DNA of 64,000 nucleotides from Sulfobacillus acidophilus (GTDB lineage: Bacteria > Bacillota > Sulfobacillia > Sulfobacillales > Sulfobacillaceae): assembly GCA_003023745.1 (NCBI GenBank), contig PXYV01000001.1:62001-126000 (forward strand). Reading direction: 5' to 3'. Position 1 is the first letter of the stretch; each line of letters starts with the position of its first letter. Positions 1 to 8,960 of the stretch are shown here, piece after piece. The notes below the pieces were generated by a model that did not search any database, had not been told where the DNA came from, and saw nothing but the letters and a program-made list of their open reading frames with translations. Made by a program: the position numbers and the translations under genes.

Positions 1-1791
1 GACCACCATGCGTTGCCGGTCGAGGTGCCCAAAGTCAGTGCCTTGGTTAATCCGCAGCAGGATGTTGAAGCGGACAAGCTTTCCGGGGCCGGTGTGGCTT
101 TGCAATTAGCTAGAGCGCTTAACGGCGGCGAGGTGGCGGAGGAGTTATACGGAATTGCCGCAGTCGGCACCGTGGCCGATGTGGTGTCGCTGGTGGGCAT
201 GAATCGGACGTTGACGCAACGAGGACTAAAAGCCATTGGTGACGGCAACGTGCCCGGCCTGACAGCATTGCTGGGGCTAGGGGCGATCGGTCATGTCACC
301 GCTCAAGATCTCGGATTTCATGTGGGGCCTTGTCTCAATGCGGCTGGACGGCTTGGAACAGCTGATGCTGCGGTGCAGTTGTTTTTGGAGCGCGATCCTC
401 AGCGCATCGCCAGTTTGGCTCAGGAATTGACGGAGTTAAATCGAGCGCGGCGTACGATTGAACAGCAAATCATCGAGAAGGCTTGGGAGAATCTTGTGCG
501 TGACCACAGGGGGCGGCTCTTTCCGTTTACGGTTATTGCCGGGGATGGGTGGCATCCGGGTGTTATCGGAATTGTCGCCTCGCGATTTCGGGAATGGCTG
601 AGGCGACCCGTGGCCGTGATTACCTGGGAGGGGGATGTGGGCAAGGGATCGGCTCGGAGTGTACCGTCGCTGAACCTCATCAATCATCTTCGGCGGTCTG
701 AGGATCTGTTTAGTCGGTTAGGTGGGCACCCGGGAGCGGCTGGCTTCAGTTTGCGGCGCCAGGAGGTGTCCGCCATGAGTGAACTATTGTCAGAAGGGTT
801 GCCGGCGGCGGTGGTTGAACAGCAGTTTGAAATGGGTCAGTTTGATTTGATCGCGCAGCCAAGTCTTCCGAGCAGCAGCATATGGACGGACTTGCAAAAA
901 TTCGAGCCATTTGGGCACGGGTTTGAAGCGCCTCGGTTTTTGGTCAAAGGGAGTTTACGAACGATTCGCCGGGTAGGAGACCAGGGGCAACATGTTCAGA
1001 TGACGTTGCAAGAAGATGCAGTGCCTGCGGTGGGATTTCAGTTGGGAGAGCGTGCGCGAGGGTTGCAGGTGGGGGATCCGGTGCGGCTCGTGGCGACGTT
1101 GGAAACCAACTGGTATCGCGACGAGGCGATGCCGCAGTGGCGAGTGATGCTGCTTGACGGGCCTTGGCCCCGGACGACCCGCAAATGGGCCCGAGGTTGT
1201 CCCAACCCGTTGCCACAGCGGGTGCTGTGGGTGGTGGAAAGCGATCGGGCCGTGTGGCGCACGGCTCAACGAGAGGTCGCTTGGCCTTACGTGTTGGCGC
1301 TGTCTGTGGGAGAATTGGTGGCGTTGGAGGAGCAGGCGCGACGCGGGTTAATTACAAGGGTGGTGGCGTCGCAGTGGCGGCCATGGCCGCAGTTGCTGAA
1401 TTGGGCTGATGCGGTGATCTGGACGTGTACTCCGCGCAGTCGCTCGAAGTGGGAAGAGTCGGCTTCGTTGCTTAAGCACGATGGCCAATTGTGGCTAACA
1501 CCGATAGCATCCACTGTGCTGCCACACCGCAAGGCCCATCATCTTCATCTTTCGCGGGATCGTCTAGGCCAGCATTGGCGGGGTTGGGAGCGGCACAACG
1601 GTGGGTTCTCCCCCGGGCGCGCGGTGTTTAGCGAACTTGAATTGACGCCGGCCTTAGCGAAGCAGGGAGAGCGGCGGACTGTCGCCCGCAGCCATCTCTA
1701 CCAAATGGCTTTATGGGAGGCAAGACAAGACGCCGATCGGCCGTTTGACATGGCGTTGCTGGGGAGGGAAGAGCTGAATGGCATGGAGTGA
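1..1791 (+). CDS. recJ: Single-stranded-DNA-specific exonuclease RecJ, 5' truncated by the window edge
   Basis: RecJ degrades single-stranded DNA 5' to 3' in recombination and repair. The frame is open from base 1, and its first codons read Asp-His-His-Ala, the DHH metal-binding motif, so the earlier N-terminal motifs lie outside the window. The DHHA1-domain signature GGHPGAAGF is at codons 241-249. A long C-terminal part follows, as in Firmicutes RecJ proteins, which are larger than the E. coli enzyme. The gene overlaps apt by 14 nt. The order recJ-apt-rel is the conserved Firmicutes order. Confidence 0.93.
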   Translation, partial: DHHALPVEVPKVSALVNPQQDVEADKLSGAGVALQLARALNGGEVAEELYGIAAVGTVADVVSLVGMNRTLTQRGLKAIGDGNVPGLTALLGLGAIGHVTAQDLGFHVGPCLNAAGRLGTADAAVQLFLERDPQRIASLAQELTELNRARRTIEQQIIEKAWENLVRDHRGRLFPFTVIAGDGWHPGVIGIVASRFREWLRRPVAVITWEGDVGKGSARSVPSLNLINHLRRSEDLFSRLGGHPGAAGFSLRRQEVSAMSELLSEGLPAAVVEQQFEMGQFDLIAQPSLPSSSIWTDLQKFEPFGHGFEAPRFLVKGSLRTIRRVGDQGQHVQMTLQEDAVPAVGFQLGERARGLQVGDPVRLVATLETNWYRDEAMPQWRVMLLDGPWPRTTRKWARGCPNPLPQRVLWVVESDRAVWRTAQREVAWPYVLALSVGELVALEEQARRGLITRVVASQWRPWPQLLNWADAVIWTCTPRSRSKWEESASLLKHDGQLWLTPIASTVLPHRKAHHLHLSRDRLGQHWRGWERHNGGFSPGRAVFSELELTPALAKQGERRTVARSHLYQMALWEARQDADRPFDMALLGREELNGME

Positions 1792-2299
1792 TTATGTTCG
1801 GGAAATTCCAGATTTTCCGGAACCGGGCGTTTTGTTCCGCGATGTATTACCGGTGATAGCGGAACCCGGGGCCTTTTTGGAAGTTTTAGATGGCCTGCAA
1901 ACGCTGGTGCAGCCGTTGGGGGCCGAGGTGATCATGGCTCCAGAAGCGCGCGGGTTTCTCTTGGCGGCGCCACTGGCTGATCGCCTGCGGGCCGGTGTGG
2001 TGGCGGTGCGCAAGCCGGGAAAATTGCCTGACCCTGTATTTAAGGAGCAGTATACGTTAGAATATGGGGAAAATCAGTTGGAAGTGGAAGCCACTGAACG
2101 CTTGCGGGGTCGGCGCGTTGTCATCGTGGATGATGTTCTAGCAACCGGCGGAACGGTACGTGCCTGCGCACGGTTGGCCGCCAAACTTCACGCCGACGTT
2201 GTGGGATTTGCTTTTTTGATTGAACTCCAAGCACTCTTAGGCACTAAGCAGCTTACTGAGTACCACCAGGTGCCGATCGTATCCCTGATGACGGTGTAG
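1778..2299 (+). CDS. apt: Adenine phosphoribosyltransferase
   Basis: Makes AMP from adenine and PRPP in purine salvage, in the cytoplasm. The protein is 173 aa, normal for the family. It begins MAWSDYVREIPDFPEPGV, which matches the typical Apt N-terminus, and carries the PRPP-binding loop VVIVDDVLATGGT around residue 115. The ATG at 1778 lies inside the recJ end and is preceded by a GGGAGGGAAGAG Shine-Dalgarno region. It is probably translationally coupled to recJ, and rel follows 16 nt later. Confidence 0.96.
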   Translation: MAWSDYVREIPDFPEPGVLFRDVLPVIAEPGAFLEVLDGLQTLVQPLGAEVIMAPEARGFLLAAPLADRLRAGVVAVRKPGKLPDPVFKEQYTLEYGENQLEVEATERLRGRRVVIVDDVLATGGTVRACARLAAKLHADVVGFAFLIELQALLGTKQLTEYHQVPIVSLMTV

Positions 2300-2315
2300 T
2301 CAAAGGAGGTGCCGC

Positions 2316-4472
2316 ATGACTGGTTTAGATCTAGCCGAGCAGTTTGGTTTTCGCAGTCATTCTCCAGAAGCAGATCAGATCATGCGGGCCTGGATGTTTG
2401 CGGAGCAGGCCCACCGGGGACAAATTCGAGCCTCGGGGGATCCGTACGTTGACCACCCGGTGGCAGTGGCGACCATATTGGCGGAATTGAAAATGGATGC
2501 ACCGACCATTGTAGCCGCCCTGCTGCACGACGTGGTCGAGGACACGGATTATACGTTAGCCGACATCGAAGAGCGGTTTGGCAACGAAGTGGCCCAACTG
2601 GTCGACGGCGTCACGAAGCTCGACCGTCTGGAGGAGCGAACCCGCGAGGAGGAGCAGGCGGAGAACTTACGCAAGATGTTTTTAGCGATGGCTAAGGATA
2701 TTCGCGTGATCTTAATTAAATTGGCTGATCGCCTGCACAATATGCGAACACTCAAGCATCTTACGGCTGACCGGGTGCAGCGCATTGCCAAAGAGACAAT
2801 GGAGATCTATGCACCGTTGGCGCACCGGCTGGGCATATTTCGCATCAAGTGGGAATTGGAGGATTTAGCCTTTCAACATCTTGATCCGGACGCGTTTCGG
2901 GAAATGAAGGAATTGGTAGCCACAAAGCGGCAAGTTCGTGAAGCGGCTGTCGATGAAGTGATTCGCGAGTTAAAGGATCGACTGGACATGGTCGGAATGC
3001 TCAGCGAGGTGTCGGGTCGGGCAAAGCACCTATACAGCATTTACCTTAAGATGTATCGGCAAGGGAAGGACTTTGCGGAAATCTACGACTTGGTGGCAGT
3101 CCGGGTGTTAGTGGAATCGGTGAAAGACTGTTATGCCGTTCTGGGATTGGTGCATTCATTGTGGAAGCCGGTGCCGGGGCGGTTTAAAGATTACATTGCG
3201 ATGCCCAAGTCAAATCTTTATCAAAGTTTGCACACGACGGTGATTGGACCCCAAGGGGAGCCGCTGGAGGTGCAGATTCGGACGTTTGAAATGCATCATA
3301 CCGCAGAGTATGGCATTGCGGCGCATTGGCGGTACAAAGAGGGCGGCAAGGGGGATCGGGAATTTGAGCAAAAACTGTCGTGGCTGCGGCAGCTTTTAGA
3401 GTGGCAGCGCGACATGCGGGACGCCTCGGAGTTCATGGAGACGTTGAAAGTCGATCTGTTTAGCGACGAGGTGTTCTTGTTTACGCCTAAGGGCGACGTG
3501 ATTGACTTGCCGGCCGGGGCGACGCCGATCGATTTCGCCTATCGCATTCACACGGATGTGGGCAACCACTGCGTGGGGGCCAAAGTTAATGGTCGTATCG
3601 TACCGCTGGCGACGACGCTCGAAAGCGGAGATATTGTGGAAATTTTAGTCAATCGCAAATCGCCTGGGCCTAGTATTGACTGGTTAGGCATTGTGCGGAC
3701 CTCGCAGGCTAAAACTCGCATTCGCCAATGGATGCGGAAAGAACGTCGCCAGGAGCACCTGCAACGGGGACAGGAACTGTTGGAACGCGAGGTTAAGCGT
3801 CAAGGCCTTAATTTATCAACAGAGCGATTAGCGGAGCTGATACGCAAGCTGGGATACGGGTCCTTGGATGAGGTGGCGATTGGGCTCAGTGAAGGCAATA
3901 CCACCCCGCCGCTCTTGATGGCTCGCATTCGGGAAGAAATTGAGCACGAGGCCAAAGCGGCTCAGCCGGTTGTCCCAGTGTCGCCTGTGCGTGACCGCAA
4001 TTTGGTGGCCAGCGGTGGTTCAGAAGTTTTAGTGCGCGGACAAGGACGGATGTTGACGCGACTAGCGCGTTGTTGCCAGCCGGTCCCGGGAGATCCGATC
4101 ATCGGCTATCTAACGCGGGGTCGTGGGGTTTCGGTGCACCGTCTCGGTTGTCCTAACGAAAAGGAACTGGCCAAGGATCCTGAGCGTCTGATCGAAGTCA
4201 GTTGGGACGTAAAAGAGGCTGAGATTGCGCCGCATCCGGTGGAATTGCGGGTTTACGCCTGGGATCGGCCCGGCCTTTTGGCGGATGTGGCCAACGTTGT
4301 GGCCGATGCCAATATCATTTCGGCGAAGGCGCGGGGCTACCGTGATCGGACGGCCGTGGTGGAAGTACATCTTGAGGTGAGAAACCTCACGCATTTGACA
4401 CACCTAATTATGCGGCTTGAAACGTTGCCCTATGTTCAGCGAGTTGACCGCGTCAGCCGGGAGCGCGCGTAG
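2316..4472 (+). CDS. relA: Bifunctional (p)ppGpp synthetase/hydrolase Rel
   Basis: Makes and degrades the stringent-response alarmone (p)ppGpp. The protein is 718 aa with the full long-RSH layout. An HD hydrolase domain has the HDVVEDT motif near residue 71. The synthetase domain has YIAMPKSNLYQSLHTTV near residues 293-309. A TGS domain starts near VFLFTPKGDVIDLP (about residue 388), a conserved-cysteine segment has RLARCCQPVPGD, and a C-terminal ACT domain follows. Both catalytic centres look intact, so it should be bifunctional. The start ATG has a strong AAAGGAGGT site 5 nt upstream. Confidence 0.97.
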   Translation: MTGLDLAEQFGFRSHSPEADQIMRAWMFAEQAHRGQIRASGDPYVDHPVAVATILAELKMDAPTIVAALLHDVVEDTDYTLADIEERFGNEVAQLVDGVTKLDRLEERTREEEQAENLRKMFLAMAKDIRVILIKLADRLHNMRTLKHLTADRVQRIAKETMEIYAPLAHRLGIFRIKWELEDLAFQHLDPDAFREMKELVATKRQVREAAVDEVIRELKDRLDMVGMLSEVSGRAKHLYSIYLKMYRQGKDFAEIYDLVAVRVLVESVKDCYAVLGLVHSLWKPVPGRFKDYIAMPKSNLYQSLHTTVIGPQGEPLEVQIRTFEMHHTAEYGIAAHWRYKEGGKGDREFEQKLSWLRQLLEWQRDMRDASEFMETLKVDLFSDEVFLFTPKGDVIDLPAGATPIDFAYRIHTDVGNHCVGAKVNGRIVPLATTLESGDIVEILVNRKSPGPSIDWLGIVRTSQAKTRIRQWMRKERRQEHLQRGQELLEREVKRQGLNLSTERLAELIRKLGYGSLDEVAIGLSEGNTTPPLLMARIREEIEHEAKAAQPVVPVSPVRDRNLVASGGSEVLVRGQGRMLTRLARCCQPVPGDPIIGYLTRGRGVSVHRLGCPNEKELAKDPERLIEVSWDVKEAEIAPHPVELRVYAWDRPGLLADVANVVADANIISAKARGYRDRTAVVEVHLEVRNLTHLTHLIMRLETLPYVQRVDRVSRERA

Positions 4473-4473
4473 C

Positions 4474-4935
4474 GTGAGGGTTGTCGTGCAAAGGGTCACG
4501 GAAGCCTGCGTAACCGTGCAAGACGAGATCGTGGGAAGCATTGGATTGGGCCTGTTGGTATTAGTCGGGGTGGCTTGCACCGACACTGAGGACGATGCCT
4601 CCTGGTTGGCGCACAAAGTGGCGGGATTACGGGTGTTCTCGGATACCCGAGGCAAGATGAGCTTAGCGGCAGGCGACGTTGGCGGAGAATACTTGGTTGT
4701 TTCCCAGTTTACGCTGTTCGGGGATGTTCGGCACGGACTACGTCCGGATTTTGGGCGAGCAGCGCCCGCACCCCAAGCGGAGCGCTTGTATCGGTGCTTT
4801 TGTGACCAGCTCCGGTTGTCGGGTCATCGCGTACGCATGGGGGTGTTTGGGGCGCACATGGATGTACAGCTCGTGAACAATGGCCCGGTGACGATATACA
4901 TAGACACAGATGAGGTGAAGTTCCGTGGGGTCTGA
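4474..4935 (+). CDS. dtd: D-aminoacyl-tRNA deacylase
   Basis: Hydrolyses D-amino acids from mischarged tRNAs such as D-Tyr-tRNA. I place the start at the GTG 1 nt after the rel stop, giving MRVVVQRVTEACV, the canonical Dtd N-terminus; the frame is open further upstream but would overlap rel. At 153 aa it has the family length. The active-site motifs SQFTLFGD and NNGPVTIYID (family NxGPVT) are present. It overlaps hisS by 11 nt. Confidence 0.94.
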   Translation: MRVVVQRVTEACVTVQDEIVGSIGLGLLVLVGVACTDTEDDASWLAHKVAGLRVFSDTRGKMSLAAGDVGGEYLVVSQFTLFGDVRHGLRPDFGRAAPAPQAERLYRCFCDQLRLSGHRVRMGVFGAHMDVQLVNNGPVTIYIDTDEVKFRGV

Positions 4936-6184
4936 AGAGTTTCAAACCGCACGCGGTACGCGCGACGTCCTCAGCCCAGAGACCTGGCAGTTTGAGGCGA
5001 TGCGGCGGCTGGCATTGCGGTGGGCAGTGCGATACGGGTATGAGCTCATCGAAACCCCGATTTTTGAAAAGAGTCCCGTATTTTTACGAGTGGGTGCATC
5101 GACGGATATTGTTCAGCACGAGCGTTACCAGTTTGTCGATGCAGGTGGCGACGATTTGACGCTTCGACCCGAAGGAACTGCGGCGGTGGCTCGCGCCTAT
5201 GTGCAACACGGCTTGGCTAGCGCCGTGCAACCGGTCAAGCTGTGTTACTATGGACCGATGTTTCGTCGAGAGCGACCCCAAGCCGGAAGGTTTCGCCAAC
5301 ACACCCAATTTGGGGTGGAGTTGTTCGGCTCCCGGTCTCCCTTAGCAGATGCGGAGGTGATGTTGCTTGGATGCCGCATTGTTGATGCAGCGGGGTTGAG
5401 AAATCCCGAGATTCGTGTGAATTCGCTTGGTTGTGATCGCTGTCGACCGCAATATCGTCGCGCTCTCGTAGACTTTTTTACGGCTCGGCGAGAAGAGTTG
5501 TGCCAGGATTGTCAGACGCGGCTGGAGCAAAATCCGCTGAGATTATTGGACTGTAAGGTAGATGTCGCCGTGCGGCAAGAAGCGCCCGACCTGGAAAACT
5601 ATTGGTGCGATGACTGCCGCGCGCATATTACCACGGTGATTGAGATTGTCGCGGCGTCAGGGCAAATCATTCGCCGTGATCGTCACCTGGTTCGTGGGCT
5701 GGACTACTATACACGGACAGTATTTGAAGTGGGGCATCCGGGTCTCGGGGATCAGGTGGCATTGTTTGGGGGGGGGCGGTACGATGGCCTGACCGCCAAC
5801 CTGGGGGGTGAATCCGTGCCCTCTGTGGGGTTTGGCATGGGTATTGAGCGACTATTGTCTGCGTTGCCGACTGCGCTGCCGACCTTAGTACCTGATCGCG
5901 CGTATGTCGCACATCTGCCCGGATTTGAGCGTCAAGCGTATCTATGGGCACTTAAACTGCGGGATGAAGGGATTGCGGTGGATGCCGACATGCTGGAACG
6001 ATCGCTCAAGGCACAGTTGAAGGAGGCAGGACGACGGGCGCGCTTGGCGTTGATTGTGGGGGGGACGGAGTGGAGTCAGGGTAACGTGGCTGTGCGGGAT
6101 TTAACCCAGGGTTCGCAGGATGTGGTAGCGTTGGAAGAGGTTGTCGAGTATATGAAAACACGATTGCAGGAGGGCGAACTATGA
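4925..6184 (+). CDS. hisS: Histidyl-tRNA synthetase
   Basis: Class II aminoacyl-tRNA synthetase that charges tRNA-His. The protein is 419 aa. Motif 2 is in the region RRERPQAGRFRQHTQFGVE and the histidine-specific signature is RGLDYYTRTVFE. A C-terminal anticodon-binding domain follows. Translation starts at a GTG inside the dtd end (MGSEEFQTARGTRDVL), and the stop overlaps the aspS start as ATGA. I see no T-box leader, because the gene has no untranslated space upstream. Confidence 0.96.
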   Translation: MGSEEFQTARGTRDVLSPETWQFEAMRRLALRWAVRYGYELIETPIFEKSPVFLRVGASTDIVQHERYQFVDAGGDDLTLRPEGTAAVARAYVQHGLASAVQPVKLCYYGPMFRRERPQAGRFRQHTQFGVELFGSRSPLADAEVMLLGCRIVDAAGLRNPEIRVNSLGCDRCRPQYRRALVDFFTARREELCQDCQTRLEQNPLRLLDCKVDVAVRQEAPDLENYWCDDCRAHITTVIEIVAASGQIIRRDRHLVRGLDYYTRTVFEVGHPGLGDQVALFGGGRYDGLTANLGGESVPSVGFGMGIERLLSALPTALPTLVPDRAYVAHLPGFERQAYLWALKLRDEGIAVDADMLERSLKAQLKEAGRRARLALIVGGTEWSQGNVAVRDLTQGSQDVVALEEVVEYMKTRLQEGEL

Positions 6185-7920
6185 TTTCGTCGGGGCGTAC
6201 CCATTACGCAGCAGAGGTTAACGACACAATGATAGGGCAGCAGGTGAGGCTGGCGGGATGGGTGCATCATCGGCGCGACCACGGCGGACTCATTTTTATT
6301 GATCTGCGCGACCGCACCGGACTGATTCAAATTGTTTGCGAGCCCGACAACGCTGGATTTGATGTGGCGTATCGGGTTCGATCCGAATATGTCTTGGGAG
6401 TGACAGGCGTAGTACGGGCGCGTCCTGAAGGCATGGTTAACGCGGAGCTGGCATCGGGGCAGGTGGAAGTGGTGCCGTCGGAAGTGATTCTGTATGCGAC
6501 GGCTAAAACCCCGCCGTTTAATGTCACGGATGCGAAATTGGTTGATGAGACACTGCGCCTAAAGTACCGCTACCTTGACTTGAGGAGGCCAGAATTGACG
6601 GCCAACTTGATTTTACGCGACCGTAGTCTCATGGCTATCCGGCAGTTCTTTCATCGCCATGGGTTTCTGGATGTTGAGACCCCGGCTTTGGCGCGCTCAA
6701 CCCCCGAGGGGGCGCGGGATTTTTTGGTGCCGACGCGAATCAAGCCTGGGCATTTTTATGCCTTGCCGCAAAGTCCACAAATTTTTAAGCAGTTGCTGAT
6801 GGTCGGCGGATTAGACCGATATTACCAGATTGCAAAAGTATTTCGGGACGAGGATCTGCGCGCCGACCGACAACCCGAATTTACTCAGATTGACGTAGAA
6901 ATGTCGTTCGTAGACCAAGAGCAAGTACTGGATCTCATGGAGAGCATGTTGCACGATTTGTTTAAGGCTGTGTTGGGGGAACGTTTAGAACGATTTGAAC
7001 GCATGACTTGGCACGATGCCATGCGCCTTTACGGGTCAGACAAGCCGGATTTGAGGTCGGGGCCCCCGCTGTGCACACTGACTGATGTGGCACGAACGCT
7101 AGATTGGCCGGTGTTGCGCGAAGCGCAAGCCGTGGTCGGGTTCACTCTCAGAAACTATCGGCCATCGCGGCGGGAATTGGATCAGTGGGGGCAACAAGCG
7201 CGGGAACTGGGGGCAAACGGACTCTTATGGTTGGTTCATGAGACAGACGGGTTGCGCACTTCCGCCAGCAAGTTCTTATCCAGTCAGGATTTAGCGCGAC
7301 TGGCTGATGCAGCGGGTTCAGAGCCGGGTGATGCGGTCTTGATCGTGGCGGGCCAAGGCTGGCATCCGTATGAGGTTGCCGGGCAATTGCGCCTGTCATT
7401 TGCCCGGCAAGCAGGGCGCGTTGAACCCGGCTGGCGATTTCTTTGGGTAACCGAGTTTCCGCTGTTTGAATGGTCAGAAGAAGAAGGTCGGTTTGTGTCA
7501 GCCCATCATCCCTTTACGCGGCCGGTGTCGGAGGACGAGGTGTTATTGGAAAGTAATCCCGCCCAAGTTCGTTCTCAGGCTTATGATGTGGTCTTGAATG
7601 GAATCGAGTTAGCTTCAGGGTCGCTTCGGATTTACCAGCCAGAGCTGCAAGCACGGGTATTTGACGTACTGGGATTGTCTAGGGATGAGGCTCAAGCTAA
7701 ATTTGGATTTTTGTTGGAAGCGTTTCAATACGGAGCACCGCCGCACGGGGGCATTGCCTTTGGACTGGACCGGCTTTTGATGTTGATGGCGGGCGCCGAC
7801 AGCATTCGCGACGTGATTGCCTTTCCGAAGACGGCACGTGGAACGGATCCGCTAATGGATGCACCGAGTACAGTGGATCCGTCACAATTGCGTGACGTGC
7901 ATCTAGAAATTCGAAAGTAA
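6181..7920 (+). CDS. aspS: Aspartyl-tRNA synthetase
   Basis: Class II synthetase of 579 aa that charges tRNA-Asp, and possibly tRNA-Asn if the enzyme is non-discriminating, which I cannot tell from sequence alone. It has an N-terminal OB-fold (VRLAGWVHHRRDHGGLIFID), motif 2 (FRDEDLRADRQPEFTQIDVE) and motif 3 (GIAFGLDRLLMLMAG). The bacterial GAD insertion domain lies between motifs 2 and 3. It overlaps hisS by 4 nt and ends the first operon; no + strand gene follows for about 700 nt. Confidence 0.96.
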   Translation: MISSGRTHYAAEVNDTMIGQQVRLAGWVHHRRDHGGLIFIDLRDRTGLIQIVCEPDNAGFDVAYRVRSEYVLGVTGVVRARPEGMVNAELASGQVEVVPSEVILYATAKTPPFNVTDAKLVDETLRLKYRYLDLRRPELTANLILRDRSLMAIRQFFHRHGFLDVETPALARSTPEGARDFLVPTRIKPGHFYALPQSPQIFKQLLMVGGLDRYYQIAKVFRDEDLRADRQPEFTQIDVEMSFVDQEQVLDLMESMLHDLFKAVLGERLERFERMTWHDAMRLYGSDKPDLRSGPPLCTLTDVARTLDWPVLREAQAVVGFTLRNYRPSRRELDQWGQQARELGANGLLWLVHETDGLRTSASKFLSSQDLARLADAAGSEPGDAVLIVAGQGWHPYEVAGQLRLSFARQAGRVEPGWRFLWVTEFPLFEWSEEEGRFVSAHHPFTRPVSEDEVLLESNPAQVRSQAYDVVLNGIELASGSLRIYQPELQARVFDVLGLSRDEAQAKFGFLLEAFQYGAPPHGGIAFGLDRLLMLMAGADSIRDVIAFPKTARGTDPLMDAPSTVDPSQLRDVHLEIRK

Positions 7921-7950
7921 CCAAGTGAGTTGACGGGTCTCAGCCGGGTG

Positions 7951-8098
7951 TTGAGACTATACGCATTGGAATGGAGTCTAGCAAGCCGGAAGTCTGCTGG
8001 TTTGCAGTTGGTAAGAACGTAAGCCGCCGTGGTTACCCGAAACGGACCGCAAAAACATGGCCGGTCCACCCAAGGACCGCGCAATGCGAATAGGCTGA
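7951..8098 (+). ncRNA. Candidate structured RNA between the convergent aspS and small membrane protein genes
   Basis: No protein is apparent here, but the sequence can fold into a closed multibranch shape. Bases 7952-7968 pair with 8082-8098 (14 of 17 positions). They enclose GCAAGCC/GGTTTGC (7981-7987 with 7999-8005), GGTAA/TTACC (8010-8014 with 8033-8037), and a GGACCG/CGGTCC hairpin (8044-8049 with 8062-8067). The CGGTCC can instead pair with a second GGACCG at 8074-8079, so two forms exclude each other. I match no known family, and the strand is assumed from aspS. A clear promoter is not visible; TTGACG at 7930 has no good -10 partner. It may be only an elaborate 3' UTR. Confidence 0.3.
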
Positions 8099-8113
8099 TG
8101 CACCAGACTGGAA

Positions 8114-8144
8114 GGGGCGCGGGGTAGTGACCCGCACCCTCCCC
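8114..8144. terminator. Possible bidirectional terminator between aspS and the convergent gene
   Basis: A GC-rich hairpin with core GCGGG (8119-8123) and CCCGC (8131-8135), extended by G-runs and C-runs on each side, sits directly after the stop codon of the minus-strand gene. Neither side has a good T-run, so termination strength is uncertain. Confidence 0.4.
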
Positions 8145-8477
8145 TTAACGGACCGCCATAGGAATGAAGAGATCGACGATCCCAATGATAAAAGCGGCTA
8201 TCAGTGCGCCCACAATGGTGACGTGCATACCCGGCACGACCAATTGCGCCGCGTAGATCACCGCGGCCGACACTAAAAATCCGACGACCCCGCGACCATA
8301 CGGCGAGACTGATTTGCCAAACATGGCCTCAATCAGGTAACCAGCCAATGCAATGACCAAGGCCGCCAACAAAGCCGACCAAAACGTCAAGTGCGAGAAA
8401 CCTGGAACCACGTAGCCCAGCAGCATCAATACGATAGCGGCAACAACAAAACGAACAATCGTACCCATCCAGTTCAA
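8145..8477 (-). CDS. Small four-helix membrane protein, phage-holin-like superfamily (YvlD type)
   Basis: A 110-aa, very hydrophobic protein with four predicted transmembrane segments: IVRFVVAAIVLMLLGYVV, FWSALLAALVIALAGYLIEA, VVGFLVSAAVIYAAQLVV and VGALIAAFIIGIVDLFI. It resembles the membrane family annotated as four-TMS phage holin superfamily IV, which is common on chromosomes and does not by itself indicate a prophage. I set the start at the TTG whose complement is at 8475-8477, because it has a perfect AGGAGGTGA site; the open frame runs further upstream but has no membrane-protein character there. Function is unknown. Confidence 0.8.
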   Translation of the reverse strand: MNWMGTIVRFVVAAIVLMLLGYVVPGFSHLTFWSALLAALVIALAGYLIEAMFGKSVSPYGRGVVGFLVSAAVIYAAQLVVPGMHVTIVGALIAAFIIGIVDLFIPMAVR

Positions 8478-8573
8478 TGCGTCACCTCCTCTGTTCACCG
8501 TACTGGTAGTGTGTCTGGGAGCGCCGCGCAATATTCTCTTGATAGTTTTGCGCCGTCCGGGCAACCATGATTG

Positions 8574-8589
8574 TGGGCCGATCGGCCCA
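8574..8589. promoter_or_regulatory. Perfect 16-bp palindrome upstream of the DUF3243 gene
   Basis: TGGGCCGATCGGCCCA is its own reverse complement and lies 26 nt before the start of the gene at 8616, in the divergent region shared with the gene at 8145-8477. It could be a repressor operator. I recognise no known binding-site consensus. Confidence 0.35.
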
Positions 8590-8615
8590 TCACTCATACG
8601 GAGGAGGGGATCGCT

Positions 8616-8867
8616 TTGGCAAAGGGAGTACCGTCGTCCTTTCAAGAGTTGAAGAAACGGGCGGCCAAGCGGATACAGCAAGGTGACCCGGACGTTGAAT
8701 CGGATATTGTCGAAATGGGCGACTCTATGCTGCAAGGGGGAGTTGAGCCTAAAAACGCGCAGGATCGTCTGGCGAAGAACGTCTGGCAATCGGCAAGCCC
8801 TTCCGATAAGAAGAAGCTGGCCGGTATGGTCTCCGACATGGCGAAAAAAGACTCTGATCTCCAGTAA
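8616..8867 (+). CDS. DUF3243 family protein
   Basis: An 83-aa cytoplasmic protein. The core (VEPKNAQDRLAKNVW followed by KKLAGMVSDMAKKD) resembles the DUF3243 family known from Bacillus YmfJ, which has no assigned function. Translation most likely starts at the TTG at 8616, giving MAKGVPSSFQELKKR, because GGAGGAGGGG lies just upstream; an ATG 45 nt earlier has no such site. The gene is monocistronic, closed by a strong terminator, and lies just before the 6S RNA gene. Confidence 0.7.
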   Translation: MAKGVPSSFQELKKRAAKRIQQGDPDVESDIVEMGDSMLQGGVEPKNAQDRLAKNVWQSASPSDKKKLAGMVSDMAKKDSDLQ

Positions 8868-8879
8868 GAGTGATTGGTG

Positions 8880-8921
8880 CCAGCTGAGGGTGGAAGAATC
8901 GCCCTCAGCTGGGCCGCTTTT
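8880..8921 (+). terminator. Rho-independent terminator after the DUF3243 gene
   Basis: Eleven-bp perfect stem CCAGCTGAGGG (8880-8890) with CCCTCAGCTGG (8902-8912), an 11-nt loop, and a GCCGCTTTT tail. Confidence 0.8.
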
Positions 8922-8925
8922 GACG

Positions 8926-8954
8926 TTGCGGATTGGATGGGGCCCTTCTATAAT
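8926..8954 (+). promoter_or_regulatory. Housekeeping promoter of the 6S RNA gene
   Basis: TTGCGG (8926-8931), a 17-bp spacer, and a perfect TATAAT (8949-8954). Transcription should begin near 8961. It sits directly after the preceding terminator, so it drives the RNA gene alone. Confidence 0.75.
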
Positions 8955-8960
8955 GAGGGA

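Noticed and set aside
8060-8085. T-box-like GGGTGGACC on the minus strand
   Set aside because: No aminoacyl-tRNA synthetase or amino-acid gene lies downstream on that strand and no specifier domain is visible.
7930-8144. 6S RNA at the region directly after aspS
   Set aside because: The true 6S features (promoter, terminator, pairing pattern, 3' hairpin) are found at 8926-9185 instead.
8145-8477. Prophage holin
   Set aside because: The holin-like family name is misleading; there is no endolysin, capsid or integrase nearby, and such four-helix proteins are common chromosomal genes.
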